Of a stretch of DNA of 64,000 nt, positions 17,576 through 26,373 are shown one piece after another. The translations under genes and the position numbers were made by a program. The stretch is from Mesobacillus jeotgali. Lineage in GTDB: Bacteria > Bacillota > Bacilli > Bacillales > Cytobacillaceae. The DNA is taken from the NCBI RefSeq assembly GCF_900166585.1, contig NZ_FVZC01000009.1, positions 310,001 through 374,000 of the forward strand. Direction: 5' to 3'. The notes under the pieces were generated by a model, which was not told where the DNA came from, searched no databases, and was given only the letters and a program-made list of their open reading frames with translations. Positions within the stretch are counted from its first letter, which is position 1; every line of letters begins with the position of its first letter.

Positions 17576-18313
17576 TTGGACGGAAGAGATATGATCAATG
17601 TTAAGAAACTGAATAAATCATTTGGCGACCTTCACGTATTGAAGGATGTTGATATAACTGTAAAAGAAAGCGATGTGGTCTGCCTGATCGGTGCGAGCGG
17701 GTCTGGTAAAAGTACATTGCTGCGCTGTTTAAACTTTTTGGAAATAAAAGATAATGGTCAAATTATTATTGAAGGAGAAGAAATTAATGCTGATAGCCAT
17801 GATCTGAACGAAGTTCGCCAGAAGATCGGCATGGTGTTCCAGCACTTCAATTTGTTTCCTCACAAAACCGTTATTGAAAACATTATTGAAGCACCAGTTC
17901 ATGTAAAGGGTGTCAGCAAGGCACAGGCAATCCAGGAGGCTAGAGAACTTCTAGGCAAGGTTGGACTTGCAGATAAAGAAAAAGTCTATCCATCCAAGCT
18001 TTCCGGCGGACAGAAACAGAGGGTTGCAATTGCGAGAGCGTTGGCGATGAAGCCGGATATCATGCTATTCGATGAACCTACATCTGCACTGGACCCAGAA
18101 CTTGTCGGAGAAGTACTGGCAACCATGAAGGAACTGGCGGAAGAAGGCATGACAATGGTCGTCGTGACCCATGAAATGGGATTTGCCCGTGAGGTGGCGG
18201 ATTGGGTCGTTTACATGCATGGAGGACGTATTGTTGAAGTTGGGCACCCTGAAGAAATTTTTGAAAATCCAACTGAAGAACGTACACGCGAATTCTTAAG
18301 CAAGACATTTTAA
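17576..18313 (+). CDS. Amino-acid ABC transporter ATP-binding protein
   Basis: A roughly 245-residue ATPase. Walker A is [14 protein letters not shown], the Q-loop [15 protein letters not shown], the signature [15 protein letters not shown], Walker [17 protein letters not shown], and the switch His in [14 protein letters not shown]. These are textbook GlnQ/TcyC-type motifs. The start is probably TTG 17576, 7 nt after AAGGGGG; an ATG at 17591 is the alternative. The gene starts 13 nt after the permease stop, so the three genes form one operon that ends at a strong terminator. Confidence 0.88.
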   Translation: MDGRDMINVKKLNKSFGDLHVLKDVDITVKESDVVCLIGASGSGKSTLLRCLNFLEIKDNGQIIIEGEEINADSHDLNEVRQKIGMVFQHFNLFPHKTVIENIIEAPVHVKGVSKAQAIQEARELLGKVGLADKEKVYPSKLSGGQKQRVAIARALAMKPDIMLFDEPTSALDPELVGEVLATMKELAEEGMTMVVVTHEMGFAREVADWVVYMHGGRIVEVGHPEEIFENPTEERTREFLSKTF

Positions 18314-18350
18314 AAGACAGACCACTTAAAAGACAAGACATCTTAATAGA

Positions 18351-18384
18351 TGGGCGCTTAGTATTTACTAAGCGCCCTTTTTTG
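18351..18384 (+). terminator. Terminator of the amino-acid ABC operon
   Basis: GGGCGCTTAGTA and TACTAAGCGCCC form a perfect 12-bp stem, then T6. Confidence 0.85.
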
Positions 18385-18389
18385 TCTTT

Positions 18390-18498
18390 GGCTGTTTTCG
18401 TAAAGATTGTTGTTAAAATCCGAAAGCCGATTTTAACTTGATAAGATGCGATTATGTAGTTCGATATTAAGTGTGCTAGCTCTTTTCTCATAATAAGC
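18390..18498 (-). repeat. Partial, diverged copy of the 182-bp MITE (inverted)
   Basis: Reads GGCTGTTTTCGTAAAGATTG at its left end, which is the reverse complement of the right end of the copies at 5170 and 9309. It keeps the GTTAAAATC/GATTTTAAC hairpin and ends with the internal AGCTCTTTTCTC block. The left half of the element is missing and the middle has many substitutions, so this is an older remnant. Confidence 0.75.
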
Positions 18499-18877
18499 TT
18501 AATTTTTTTGGTTTAAACATAGGTCATTCAATCATATTTCGTTGTTAGAGAAATGATCCTTGTCTTTAAACACGCTTTTTGCAGTGATCGGCAAGAAAAA
18601 ATGCATAGATTATATGGATACTGCATAGATTTTTTGGAAAATGCCGCCAAGTGCAGCTTATTTTATTTCAAAATCAATAGTTATCTTCATTCCAGCGGGC
18701 TAGCCCATATCCTCCCACCATCCTGTCTCTCAAACTGGACCCCTTACCTAATAATAAACTTCATAATTTGAAGTTTCTTATATTCTAAGTATGATAAAAA
18801 AGTTGATAATATAATAAAATATACTTAAGATGTTGGGGGATTAACCGATAACATTTTTATGTAAAGGAGGGAATTAA
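18499..18877. other. Intergenic region without convincing gene
   Basis: A + strand frame at 18553-18771 has no ribosome site and no family-like pattern, and was left out. The last 60 nt hold the AAAGGAGGG site of the next gene and an AT-rich probable promoter region. No repeats or structured RNA seen. Confidence 0.4.
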
Positions 18878-19567
18878 ATGGAAATGACTATATCACAAAT
18901 CAAAAAGAAAGCACTTGCTTCACTAAAAGGAAAATGGGGAATTAGCGTTGGCTTAACGATAACTATTTTTTTCATAACTACTTTCGTGCCAATGTTCATT
19001 GAAATATTTCTAAGTGGGGGATTTTCGCAGTGGGTTTCCCAGACGGAAACGCCGCTTATCGCAGAATCAGTTAATTTTGTTCTGACACTTTTCTTCATTC
19101 CCCTCACGGTAGCCAGCTATTGGTTTTATTTAGTTATTGCTAGGTGGTATGACCCGAAAATCTCTGATGTCTTTTCTGTATATAAGGAATGGGAACTGGC
19201 ATTAAAAGTAGTAGGTTCTTCTATTCTGGTCTTTTTCTTTTCCATGTTATGGACATTATTATTGATAATACCAGGTATTATCAAAGGGATTTCATATTCT
19301 CAGGTTTTTTATCTGCTCAGGGATCAACCGGAGCTTTCAGGTCTTGAAGCGATTACCGAAAGTAAAAAAAGGATGAAAGGGTATAAGTGGAAGTTTTTCC
19401 TGTTGAATTTAAGCTTTATCGGCTGGGCTTTTATTGCGATTTTTACTCTAGGAATTGGATTCCTATGGCTCGCTCCTTATATAAGTACGGCTAATGCTAC
19501 ATTTTACAATGAAGTAATCGCTCCACAAGGAAAAGATGATGCTAATTCCGAAGATTTAGCGATGTAA
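18878..19567 (+). CDS. DUF975 family membrane protein
   Basis: A 229-residue integral membrane protein with the DUF975 layout: N-terminal cytoplasmic ISQIKKKALASLKGKWG, a first helix (about 23-45), a second long helix, and the hallmark IIPGIIKGISYSQVFYLLRDQPELSGLEAI (residues 128-160) followed by ESKKRMKGYKWKFFLLNLSFIGW. The function is unknown; relatives occur singly in many Firmicutes. TAAAGGAGGG stands 7 nt before the ATG. It is monocistronic, ending at a strong terminator. Confidence 0.8.
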   Translation: MEMTISQIKKKALASLKGKWGISVGLTITIFFITTFVPMFIEIFLSGGFSQWVSQTETPLIAESVNFVLTLFFIPLTVASYWFYLVIARWYDPKISDVFSVYKEWELALKVVGSSILVFFFSMLWTLLLIIPGIIKGISYSQVFYLLRDQPELSGLEAITESKKRMKGYKWKFFLLNLSFIGWAFIAIFTLGIGFLWLAPYISTANATFYNEVIAPQGKDDANSEDLAM

Positions 19568-19572
19568 TGATG

Positions 19573-19608
19573 AACAGCTTCAGCTAAATAGCTGGGCTGT
19601 TTTTTTGG
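19573..19608 (+). terminator. Terminator of DUF975 gene
   Basis: AACAGCTTCAGCT and AGCTGGGCTGTT pair around AAAT, then T7. Confidence 0.75.
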
Positions 19609-19722
19609 TGCTCAGATAAATAAGAGAATAATTAGACGAGTGAAGATTACCAATTCTAAAGGATAATCATGGAAAATGTAGAATATTATAATTTCACATT
19701 CATATTGGAAATGAGGGGAACT

Positions 19723-20274
19723 ATGGGAGCAGACAGATCTAAACTTTATTTAATCGATCAGAAGGAAGGATTCAGTCCAACTTTCAGTCATCTGGTGTCG
19801 ATGATGAATTATGTACGTGCGACTACTCTGGAAGAAGTGGAAGGACTCTCAATAGAAGAACTGGATTTTCTTGTCCATGAAGAAGCAAACTCTATTGGTA
19901 TGCTGCTTGGCCATATGGCCGCGGTAGAAACAATCTATCAAATTGTAACCTTTGAGAAAAGGGATCCAACCGAGGAAGAAGAAGAAACGCTATCAGCGGG
20001 CCTTGAGCTTGGGGAAAAGGGACAGGCAGCGTTAAAGGGATTTGACCTAGAACATTATCTTGCCGATCTCCAGGCTGTCCGGGAAGAAACCTATAGTAAA
20101 TTCCATACACTAGCTGATGAATGGCTGTTCGAACAAACGAACTGGTGGTGGAACGAGCAGGGGAACAATTACTTCAAATGGTTTCATGTGCTTGAGGATG
20201 AACTGAACCACCGTGGTCAAATTAGGATGATAAAGAAGATTTACAGCAGGGTAAAGAGCCCTCTAGTTAAATAA
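19723..20274 (+). CDS. DinB-family protein
   Basis: A 183-residue four-helix DinB/DUF664-type protein. The pattern is SIGMLLGHMAAVE in the first helix pair, and NYFKWFHVLEDELNHRGQIRMIKK at the C-terminus, supplying the conserved His residues that bind a divalent metal in this superfamily. Many relatives are thiol-dependent transferases or hydrolases (bacillithiol-linked in Bacilli); this member's substrate is unknown. ATG 19723 follows GAGGGG; the frame extends to 19669 but without a site. Confidence 0.75.
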   Translation: MGADRSKLYLIDQKEGFSPTFSHLVSMMNYVRATTLEEVEGLSIEELDFLVHEEANSIGMLLGHMAAVETIYQIVTFEKRDPTEEEEETLSAGLELGEKGQAALKGFDLEHYLADLQAVREETYSKFHTLADEWLFEQTNWWWNEQGNNYFKWFHVLEDELNHRGQIRMIKKIYSRVKSPLVK

Positions 20275-20280
20275 GAAGAA

Positions 20281-20314
20281 GAAAATCCGTGGAGGTCTTT
20301 CACGGTTTTTTTTT
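20281..20314 (+). terminator. Terminator of DinB-family gene
   Basis: AAATCCGTG and CACGGTTT pair, then T8. Confidence 0.65.
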
Positions 20315-20360
20315 GAAGAATAAAGATGCAGTTATTTTTCTGCAAAATAATAAAAATTTT

Positions 20361-20388
20361 TGAAACTTAAAACTATGACAATCGTATT
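20361..20388 (+). promoter_or_regulatory. SigW-type ECF promoter of the NfeD2-flotillin operon
   Basis: TGAAAC (20361-20366), 16 nt, CGTATT (20383-20388): an exact match to the SigW consensus TGAAAC-N16-CGTA. The homologous yuaF operon of B. subtilis is a known SigW target, so this is envelope-stress control. Confidence 0.85.
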
Positions 20389-20453
20389 ACATATCAAGAA
20401 ATAAATGGAATAAGGGAGGGTGCATGGTTCGATTTTAGCAAGGGGTGATATAA

Positions 20454-20990
20454 ATGGAGTTGTTTGGTATTCCATTAGAAACGATTTATTTTTACGGACT
20501 AGTAATTTCAGGTGTCGTCACAATTCTTTACTTATTTTTTGGTGATGCTCTTGAAGGACTGTCAGAAGCTATTCCTTTTATGAATCCAACGTTAATTTTT
20601 GCTTTTGTCGCGATTTTTTCAGCAGGTGGATATTTAGGTGAAGTTTTTACAAAGCTGGAAAGCTTATTAATCTCTGCAGTTTCCGCAATTATTGCTCTTA
20701 TTCTCGTTACATTGCTGAATGTATTTGTGCTGATTCCACTATCCAATGCTGAGGAGTCACTCGTCTATAAAGAAAGTGACTTAAGAGGACGGATTGGAAC
20801 GGTAATCACAGGCATCCCGATCGACGGTTACGGTGAGGTCATAATCGAGAATATAAGCGGCCGAATCTCGAAGCCAGCAGTCAGTTTTACGAAATCAGAA
20901 ATACCCTATGGGAAAAAAGTGCTCATTATCGATGTCGAAAATGGAGTGCTGCAAGTTAAATTATATGAAGAATTAGAATCTTATATTTAG
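20454..20990 (+). CDS. yuaF: NfeD-like membrane protein YuaF
   Basis: A 178-residue short NfeD protein. Three membrane segments (about residues 10-28, 43-60 and 65-95) are followed by a soluble OB-fold domain (about residues 105-178, with GRIGTVITGIPIDGYGEVII). In B. subtilis YuaF works with flotillin in functional membrane microdomains and cell-envelope homeostasis. Start ATG with GGGGTGA upstream. The flotillin gene begins 11 nt after its stop. The third gene of the B. subtilis operon (yuaI) is absent here. Confidence 0.88.
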   Translation: MELFGIPLETIYFYGLVISGVVTILYLFFGDALEGLSEAIPFMNPTLIFAFVAIFSAGGYLGEVFTKLESLLISAVSAIIALILVTLLNVFVLIPLSNAEESLVYKESDLRGRIGTVITGIPIDGYGEVIIENISGRISKPAVSFTKSEIPYGKKVLIIDVENGVLQVKLYEELESYI

Positions 20991-21001
20991 GGGGAAAAGG
21001 C

Positions 21002-22549
21002 ATGGATCTAATGTTTATAGTTATTGGTTTTGTAGTATTTCTCATTATTGCGTTAATCGCTGTTTTCATCACAAAATATAAAACTGCAGGACCGGATGAA
21101 GCTTTAATTGTTACTGGAAGCTTTCTCGGAAGCCGCAATGTCCATACAGATGAGTCGAATAATAAAATAAAAATCATCAGGGGCGGAGGTACGTTCATCT
21201 TCCCGGTTTTCCAGCAATCACGTCCGCTCAGCCTGCTCTCCAGCAAGCTAGAAGTCACAACACCTGAAGTGTATACAGAACAAGGCGTTCCAGTTATGGC
21301 AGATGGAACCGCGATTATTAAAATCGGGGGATCCATCAGTGAAATTGCTACTGCTGCCGAGCAATTCCTTGGAAAATCAAAGGAAGATAGAGAGAATGAA
21401 GCCAAAGAAGTTTTAGAAGGGCATCTTCGTTCGATTCTAGGTTCAATGACCGTAGAAGAGATTTATAAGAACCGTGATAAGTTCTCTCAGGAAGTTCAGC
21501 GTGTCGCTTCACAAGACCTCGCAAAAATGGGACTCGTCATTGTGTCATTCACAATCAAAGATGTGCGGGATAAGAATGGCTACCTTGATTCCCTAGGTAA
21601 ACCTCGTATTGCCCAGGTAAAGCGTGATGCAGATATCGCGACAGCCGACGCGGAAAAAGAAACACGAATCAAGAAAGCGGAAGCAGATAAGGAAGCAAAA
21701 AAAGCAGAATTCGAGCGTGCGACTGAAATAGCTGAAGCCGAAAAAATCAATGGATTGAAAATGGCTGAATTCCGACGTGAGCAGGATATCGCCAAGGCCC
21801 GTGCTGACCAGGCTTATGATCTTGAAACAGCAAGGGCTCAGCAAGAGGTTACAGAACAAGAAATGCAGGTTAAGATCATCGAGCGCCAGAAGCAAATTGA
21901 GCTAGAGGAAAAAGAAATCCTCCGCCGCGAGCGACAGTATGATTCAGAAGTCAAAAAGAAAGCTGATGCCGACCGCTATGCAGTCGAGCAATCGGCGGCA
22001 GCGGATAAAGCGAAGCAAATTGCCGAAGCCGATGCGAATAAATACCGAATTGAAGCCATGGCACGCGCAGAAGCTGAAAAAGTCCGCATAGATGGTCTTG
22101 CAAAAGCAGAAGCAGAACGTGCGCAGGGTGAATCCGAAGCTGAAATCATCCGCCTGAAAGGTCTTGCGGAAGCAGAAGCTAAGGAGAAAATCGCTGAAGC
22201 GTTCGAACAATTTGGCCAGGCAGCAATCCTCGACATGATCTTGAAAATGCTTCCTGAATACGCGAAGCAGGTTGCTGCACCACTTGGCAATATTGACAAG
22301 ATTACCGTTGTCGATACAGGAGGCAGCGATGCCAATGGCGGAGCGAACAAGGTGACAGGTTATGCCACCAATTTGATGGCTACCCTTCAAGAATCCCTAA
22401 AAGCCTCATCAGGTATAGATGTCAAAAATCTGATTGAAAACTTTTCCGGGAAAGCAAATGTCAGGCACAGTATTGACTCATTGACAGATGAAATCCGGGT
22501 AAGCAAGACTGAAAACAGGATTGAAGCTGCTGTAAAGCAGGAAGAATAG
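21002..22549 (+). CDS. floT: Flotillin FloT (YuaG)
   Basis: A 515-residue flotillin. The N-terminal membrane hairpin/helix (residues 3-22) leads into a PHB/SPFH domain (about 25-200, with ALIVTGSFLG and SKLEVTTPEVYTEQGVPV). A long coiled coil rich in Ala-Glu repeats (EAEKINGLKMAEFRREQDIAKAR and onward, about 210-390) and a hydrophobic C-terminal QAAILDMILKMLPEYAKQVA segment follow. It scaffolds membrane microdomains. GGGGGAAAAGG precedes the ATG. It is co-transcribed with yuaF under SigW-type control. Confidence 0.93.
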   Translation: MDLMFIVIGFVVFLIIALIAVFITKYKTAGPDEALIVTGSFLGSRNVHTDESNNKIKIIRGGGTFIFPVFQQSRPLSLLSSKLEVTTPEVYTEQGVPVMADGTAIIKIGGSISEIATAAEQFLGKSKEDRENEAKEVLEGHLRSILGSMTVEEIYKNRDKFSQEVQRVASQDLAKMGLVIVSFTIKDVRDKNGYLDSLGKPRIAQVKRDADIATADAEKETRIKKAEADKEAKKAEFERATEIAEAEKINGLKMAEFRREQDIAKARADQAYDLETARAQQEVTEQEMQVKIIERQKQIELEEKEILRRERQYDSEVKKKADADRYAVEQSAAADKAKQIAEADANKYRIEAMARAEAEKVRIDGLAKAEAERAQGESEAEIIRLKGLAEAEAKEKIAEAFEQFGQAAILDMILKMLPEYAKQVAAPLGNIDKITVVDTGGSDANGGANKVTGYATNLMATLQESLKASSGIDVKNLIENFSGKANVRHSIDSLTDEIRVSKTENRIEAAVKQEE

Positions 22550-22621
22550 AAGAAAAACCCGCCTGGAATGAGGATCAAAGGGTTCCGTTTTCGGGTGCTT
22601 TCTTATTAATAGACACAGGAA

Positions 22622-22655
22622 TTGACGTATGAATTGGCATACGTCTTTTTCTTTA
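22622..22655 (+). terminator. Terminator of yuaF-floT
   Basis: GACGTATG and CATACGTC pair, then TTTTTCTTT. A weaker AAACCCG/CGGGT hairpin lies just after the floT stop. Confidence 0.7.
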
Positions 22656-22821
22656 TTTATTAAGGTTTCTACGAAATTTCATTAACGTTGACATATCAAT
22701 TGACTTCATTATTATGATGGACAATAAGTATTGTACACTTTAAAGAGGGGCAAAACTTCTGTCATTTGCAATGCCGTTTTAAGCACCAGTTTTATTGAAC
22801 CTTATAAGCTAGTCGATAATA

Positions 22822-23095
22822 AGCTGCTGATTTCCGCCTCTAGGATCAAGAGGGTCCGCACTTATCGGTTGGGAGATCAGGTTAAGCGCCAGAGCTGATA
22901 AGTAGACGGAATAATTCCGCTTAATTAGTAATTAATATTAAAAAAGACTAAAATAGACGGAGAAGTTCCGCCTATTGACTAAAAAAATTCGAAAATAGGT
23001 GATTTTGCTGTGCATAAGCGGAAAACCTTCCCTTATTTACCCCGAAACAAGCTCCATTCTGAATTTAACCGGAAAATCTCCGCTTATTTTACTTT
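22822..23095. repeat. Cluster of short imperfect hairpin repeats (TAGACGGA..TTCCGCTTA type)
   Basis: At least four related units are spaced about 45-60 bp apart: TAGACGGAATAATTCCGC (22903), TAGACGGAGAAGTTCCGCC (22954), ATAAGCGGAAAACCTTCCC (23014) and ACCGGAAAATCTCCGCTTA (about 23068). A more degenerate one lies near 22829. Each can form a short GCGGAA/TTCCGC hairpin, and units appear in both orientations. There is no gene in the surrounding 22550-23484, apart from an orphan terminator at 23205-23240. Confidence 0.6.
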
Positions 23096-23204
23096 TGCTG
23101 GGCTTCGATAAAGGACAAGACATCTTATTTAAAAGATTACCGTGAACCATATCACAAGTAAGTGAGGTTTTATTTAAATACGGTTTTGGTATGCCTAATA
23201 AAGG

Positions 23205-23240
23205 TACTCGCCAATTTTACTACGGCGAGTTTTACTTTTT
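23205..23240. terminator. Orphan terminator-like hairpin
   Basis: ACTCGCC and GGCGAGT pair around an 11-nt loop, then TTTTACTTTTTT. No gene precedes it on the + strand within 650 nt. Confidence 0.5.
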
Positions 23241-23399
23241 TACTTACCAATAATGATGCCAATACAACTGTCATTTCGGCACATATTTTAAAAAAGCACC
23301 TCAAAACGGAACGGTTTAAATGAGGTTCCAGGAGGGTTTTTTTGAGTGTGAGACATTTTTATAGCCACTTTTTTAATATTATAGCGAAAATGAAATTTT

Positions 23400-23445
23400 T
23401 ATAGCGAATTGGAAATAATCACTGTTTTTTCCAATTCGCTAATTA
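23400..23445 (-). terminator. Probable terminator of the permease-pseudopeptidase gene
   Basis: AGCGAATTGGAAA and TTTCCAATTCGCT form a long stem 40 nt after the stop codon on the - strand. The trailing T-run is weak. Confidence 0.45.
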
Positions 23446-23484
23446 ATTCTTTTCTAGCTAAACGTGCAAGGGTTAAAGTCTCCA

Positions 23485-26373
23485 TCACTCCTTCGTTTCC
23501 TGTTTCAGCCAACCTTCGAAATACCCTTTTGCCTGCGGATGGCCGGCCTTTTCAAAAAGTGTGATTAAATCATGTCCGGATGCATTTTTATTCTTATATT
23601 CGTTGACATAGTTCTTAATTGCTTTATTCACTTTTCCAGCCTTGACTAAATTGTCCAGCTCAGCATACAGATTGTAACCCTGTAAACCCATCATGATGGA
23701 ATAATCATTTATATTCTTAAAATCGCTTAATGGGCTGCTTAAATACTGTCCTTCTTTTTGAATCCTTACAATCTCTTCCTGCTGCTTTAATTGATCTTCT
23801 GCAGAACTGCTGGTCAGGTAGCCCTTTTCGCCCATATAGGTTTTTAGCGAAAAGCTGACGAGACCTTCATTAACCCATGGTTCCTTGTAACCCTGGGTTC
23901 CGACCATCCCGGATAGCCACTGGCGAATCACACCCTCTGTCATGCTAAGAGAGGAAAAATTATTATCTGTAAAATTATAACCAGGTGTAAAAATCATTCC
24001 CTGGTAAGCCATTTGCGGGTTACTTTCCCCGGTGCGAATCACATCCAGTTCCTTATAGGGCAGTGGGGTGCCGTAGATTTCCTCGAAAAAGTCGATTGAT
24101 TGCCCAGCGCCCATAGCATTCCTGTTTGCGATTTCTTGTTTGTCAATGGAAGGGCGGTACCAGACATTCACAAGTGTATCATTATTGGCCATGAATCTTT
24201 CAGCTTGATAATATTGTTTATCCAGAAGGACGATAGAAAAATCACGCAAGTTTTCCGCCTTGACGTGATATTTCTGATTTTCACCGTTGCTTTCAATAGT
24301 TGCATTGGCTTCCTCCGCATTCGAAAGGACCTGGTATTTAACGGCTGTGCCAATTGTCACGTCAAAATTAGCCGTTTCGCTGTAAAACGGATAACCAAGT
24401 GGTGAATAGGGATCTAAGTTCCAGCCATTTTTATCATACACTGCTTGTTTAGGCAGGAAGCTGCCGAGCCAAACAGCGGCATAATCATAGCTCGCATTGC
24501 TGTAATTCACAGGAAGCTGAAAATTGAATTGAATGTCCAGTTCTGCGGTCTCTTTACTCTCCCATTCCTTCATTTGAATTTCTAAAATAGTGCCTTCGAC
24601 TTTAAACTCAGCTTTCTTGTTGTTTACTTTGATGTCAGCGATATCCATCCAGCCAGGAGCAGGTGATGGACCTAGTATGAATTTCCAGTCGGGTCCATCA
24701 ATCGGCTCCTTAAACTGGTTAGGGTAAAGGTGGAAATAGATTTTTTCCTGGTTTGCACCAGTTGTATTGACTGTGGAAATATGCAGGCTTCCCTTTAAAA
24801 TTGCATCTGCATCCTGATATGTCAGTTCGGCTTTGTAATTGACTGGCACATGTTCCTTATTTGTGAAACTATAACTATATAGGTCCTGTGACTCTTTTGG
24901 TTCACTGGATGCTTCTGTACTTTTCGCCTCTTTATGTTTTGGGCTTGCCTCATCTTTTCCAAGGAATTCAGCATATGAAAATACACCGGCCCATAATACG
25001 AATGACACCATCAATAAAGCAGTGAAAATCTGGCGAGGGTATTCTGATATATGTTCCGCAGCCTTCAATGCACCCATATCGATAATTCGGAAGATCTTAT
25101 AGCGGCACATATACCCCCTGGCCATTCTCAGTTTTTCAAGAAACAAGTCACTATAATAACTCTTCTTTTCATGCTCTGCAGCAGGCTGCTCCGGCACGCC
25201 AACTAATACAAAACTTCTTGAGCAGCTTAATTTTTCTTCAACCTCTTTTTCGGCACGGCTATTAGCTCTATTTCTAACAGGAACCACACCTGCTATATGG
25301 TCCTCAATCCCTTTTTTCATCCAATTCACTACGATTGCAATAAAAGCAATCATCACTATGGGGCTGTAGGCCATCCAAGGCGCACGCCTGATCAGCCAGA
25401 AATTTTGACCGGCCATCCCCGCTAGTTCATTTGAAATTGATCGATAGATCAGGCGCGGATCATTAGTCAGCGCTGTGGGGTGCGGACCGCCCAGATACAA
25501 GGAAAAGATGCCAAGGAATGTTAAGAGCTGAAGCACGGATAACATTTGCTGTGTGAACAGTAACAGTAAATGGGACTGGATATTTGGCCAGACATGCTTG
25601 ATCAAAGTATGGAACTTGCTTGCTCCCATTAGTGTAGAACTCAATACAAACGGCTGTTTTTCAATCTCGTCTATCAAATCCAGGATAAAGGAATAGACGC
25701 CAGGGAGCCCAATGAACATCAGAACAAGAATCTGGTATTCTAATATTACTTTTGGAGATATTCCTATAGGTACCGCTGCCACCGGTATAATCAGGATAAT
25801 ACCGGCCAGCAGAGGCGGAAAGTACCGAAATGGCCAAAAGAAGGCAGTGAAATATCGTTTAAGGCCTGGATACCATAATGTGGTAAGCAACGCCAGAATG
25901 ATTCCTAAGAAGAAGCGGATAAGAGTGATGCCGATTACAGCACCAAGTGTATATTTAATACCAACAAGAATCAGGTTCACCATGCTCCTTGCACCTAAAT
26001 CTGTCCCAAGCGGGAAAGTCAGGGACGGAGGGGCTGGCGGTGCCGCGACAAAATTACCGTTTTCATCAAAAATTAATGGTTCATTACTCTCTGGTATGGG
26101 TTCAGTGAACCAACTGACCATGAACAATAAGATAAGAATCAGGGCTCCGACTTTAGCGTTCCGATATTTCAGCTTATAAATATACAGAAACAGAGCAATT
26201 AATCTATTAAATAAGTTTTGAGTCCTTGCTGCCATTCCTTTTTTTATCTTCCCCATATTCATGCTTTTTGTTTTCCTGTTTATCCCTCCAAGGCCAGCTT
26301 TACTATTCTGGTGATGGATGCTCCTATGTAGTAAGGCTAATAAAGTTGAAAATAGACTTATGAACCTTTTCAT
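23485..26373 (-). CDS. DppC-like ABC permease fused to degenerate M1-peptidase-like domain
   Basis: A 962-residue two-part protein. Residues about 75-370 form a peptide/nickel-type permease: six hydrophobic segments, the LGTDLGARSMVNLILVG entry motif, and an EAA-like loop SSTLMGASKFHTLIKHVWPN. A last helix at about 455-475 leads to an extracytoplasmic C-terminal half (about 490-962) with the M1-aminopeptidase fold pattern. The catalytic HExxH position reads EGVIR (813-817), exactly 18 residues before the conserved Glu836 of WVNEG, and the GxMEN region reads PQMAY. The peptidase is therefore almost certainly inactive. The ATG overlaps the preceding permease stop (ATGA). No ATPase or binding-protein gene lies nearby. 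Confidence 0.78.
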   Translation of the reverse strand: MKRFISLFSTLLALLHRSIHHQNSKAGLGGINRKTKSMNMGKIKKGMAARTQNLFNRLIALFLYIYKLKYRNAKVGALILILLFMVSWFTEPIPESNEPLIFDENGNFVAAPPAPPSLTFPLGTDLGARSMVNLILVGIKYTLGAVIGITLIRFFLGIILALLTTLWYPGLKRYFTAFFWPFRYFPPLLAGIILIIPVAAVPIGISPKVILEYQILVLMFIGLPGVYSFILDLIDEIEKQPFVLSSTLMGASKFHTLIKHVWPNIQSHLLLLFTQQMLSVLQLLTFLGIFSLYLGGPHPTALTNDPRLIYRSISNELAGMAGQNFWLIRRAPWMAYSPIVMIAFIAIVVNWMKKGIEDHIAGVVPVRNRANSRAEKEVEEKLSCSRSFVLVGVPEQPAAEHEKKSYYSDLFLEKLRMARGYMCRYKIFRIIDMGALKAAEHISEYPRQIFTALLMVSFVLWAGVFSYAEFLGKDEASPKHKEAKSTEASSEPKESQDLYSYSFTNKEHVPVNYKAELTYQDADAILKGSLHISTVNTTGANQEKIYFHLYPNQFKEPIDGPDWKFILGPSPAPGWMDIADIKVNNKKAEFKVEGTILEIQMKEWESKETAELDIQFNFQLPVNYSNASYDYAAVWLGSFLPKQAVYDKNGWNLDPYSPLGYPFYSETANFDVTIGTAVKYQVLSNAEEANATIESNGENQKYHVKAENLRDFSIVLLDKQYYQAERFMANNDTLVNVWYRPSIDKQEIANRNAMGAGQSIDFFEEIYGTPLPYKELDVIRTGESNPQMAYQGMIFTPGYNFTDNNFSSLSMTEGVIRQWLSGMVGTQGYKEPWVNEGLVSFSLKTYMGEKGYLTSSSAEDQLKQQEEIVRIQKEGQYLSSPLSDFKNINDYSIMMGLQGYNLYAELDNLVKAGKVNKAIKNYVNEYKNKNASGHDLITLFEKAGHPQAKGYFEGWLKQETKE

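Noticed and set aside
18553..18771. Possible 72-residue gene
   Set aside because: No ribosome site, low-complexity composition and no similarity to any recognised family; it lies in an AT-rich intergenic region.
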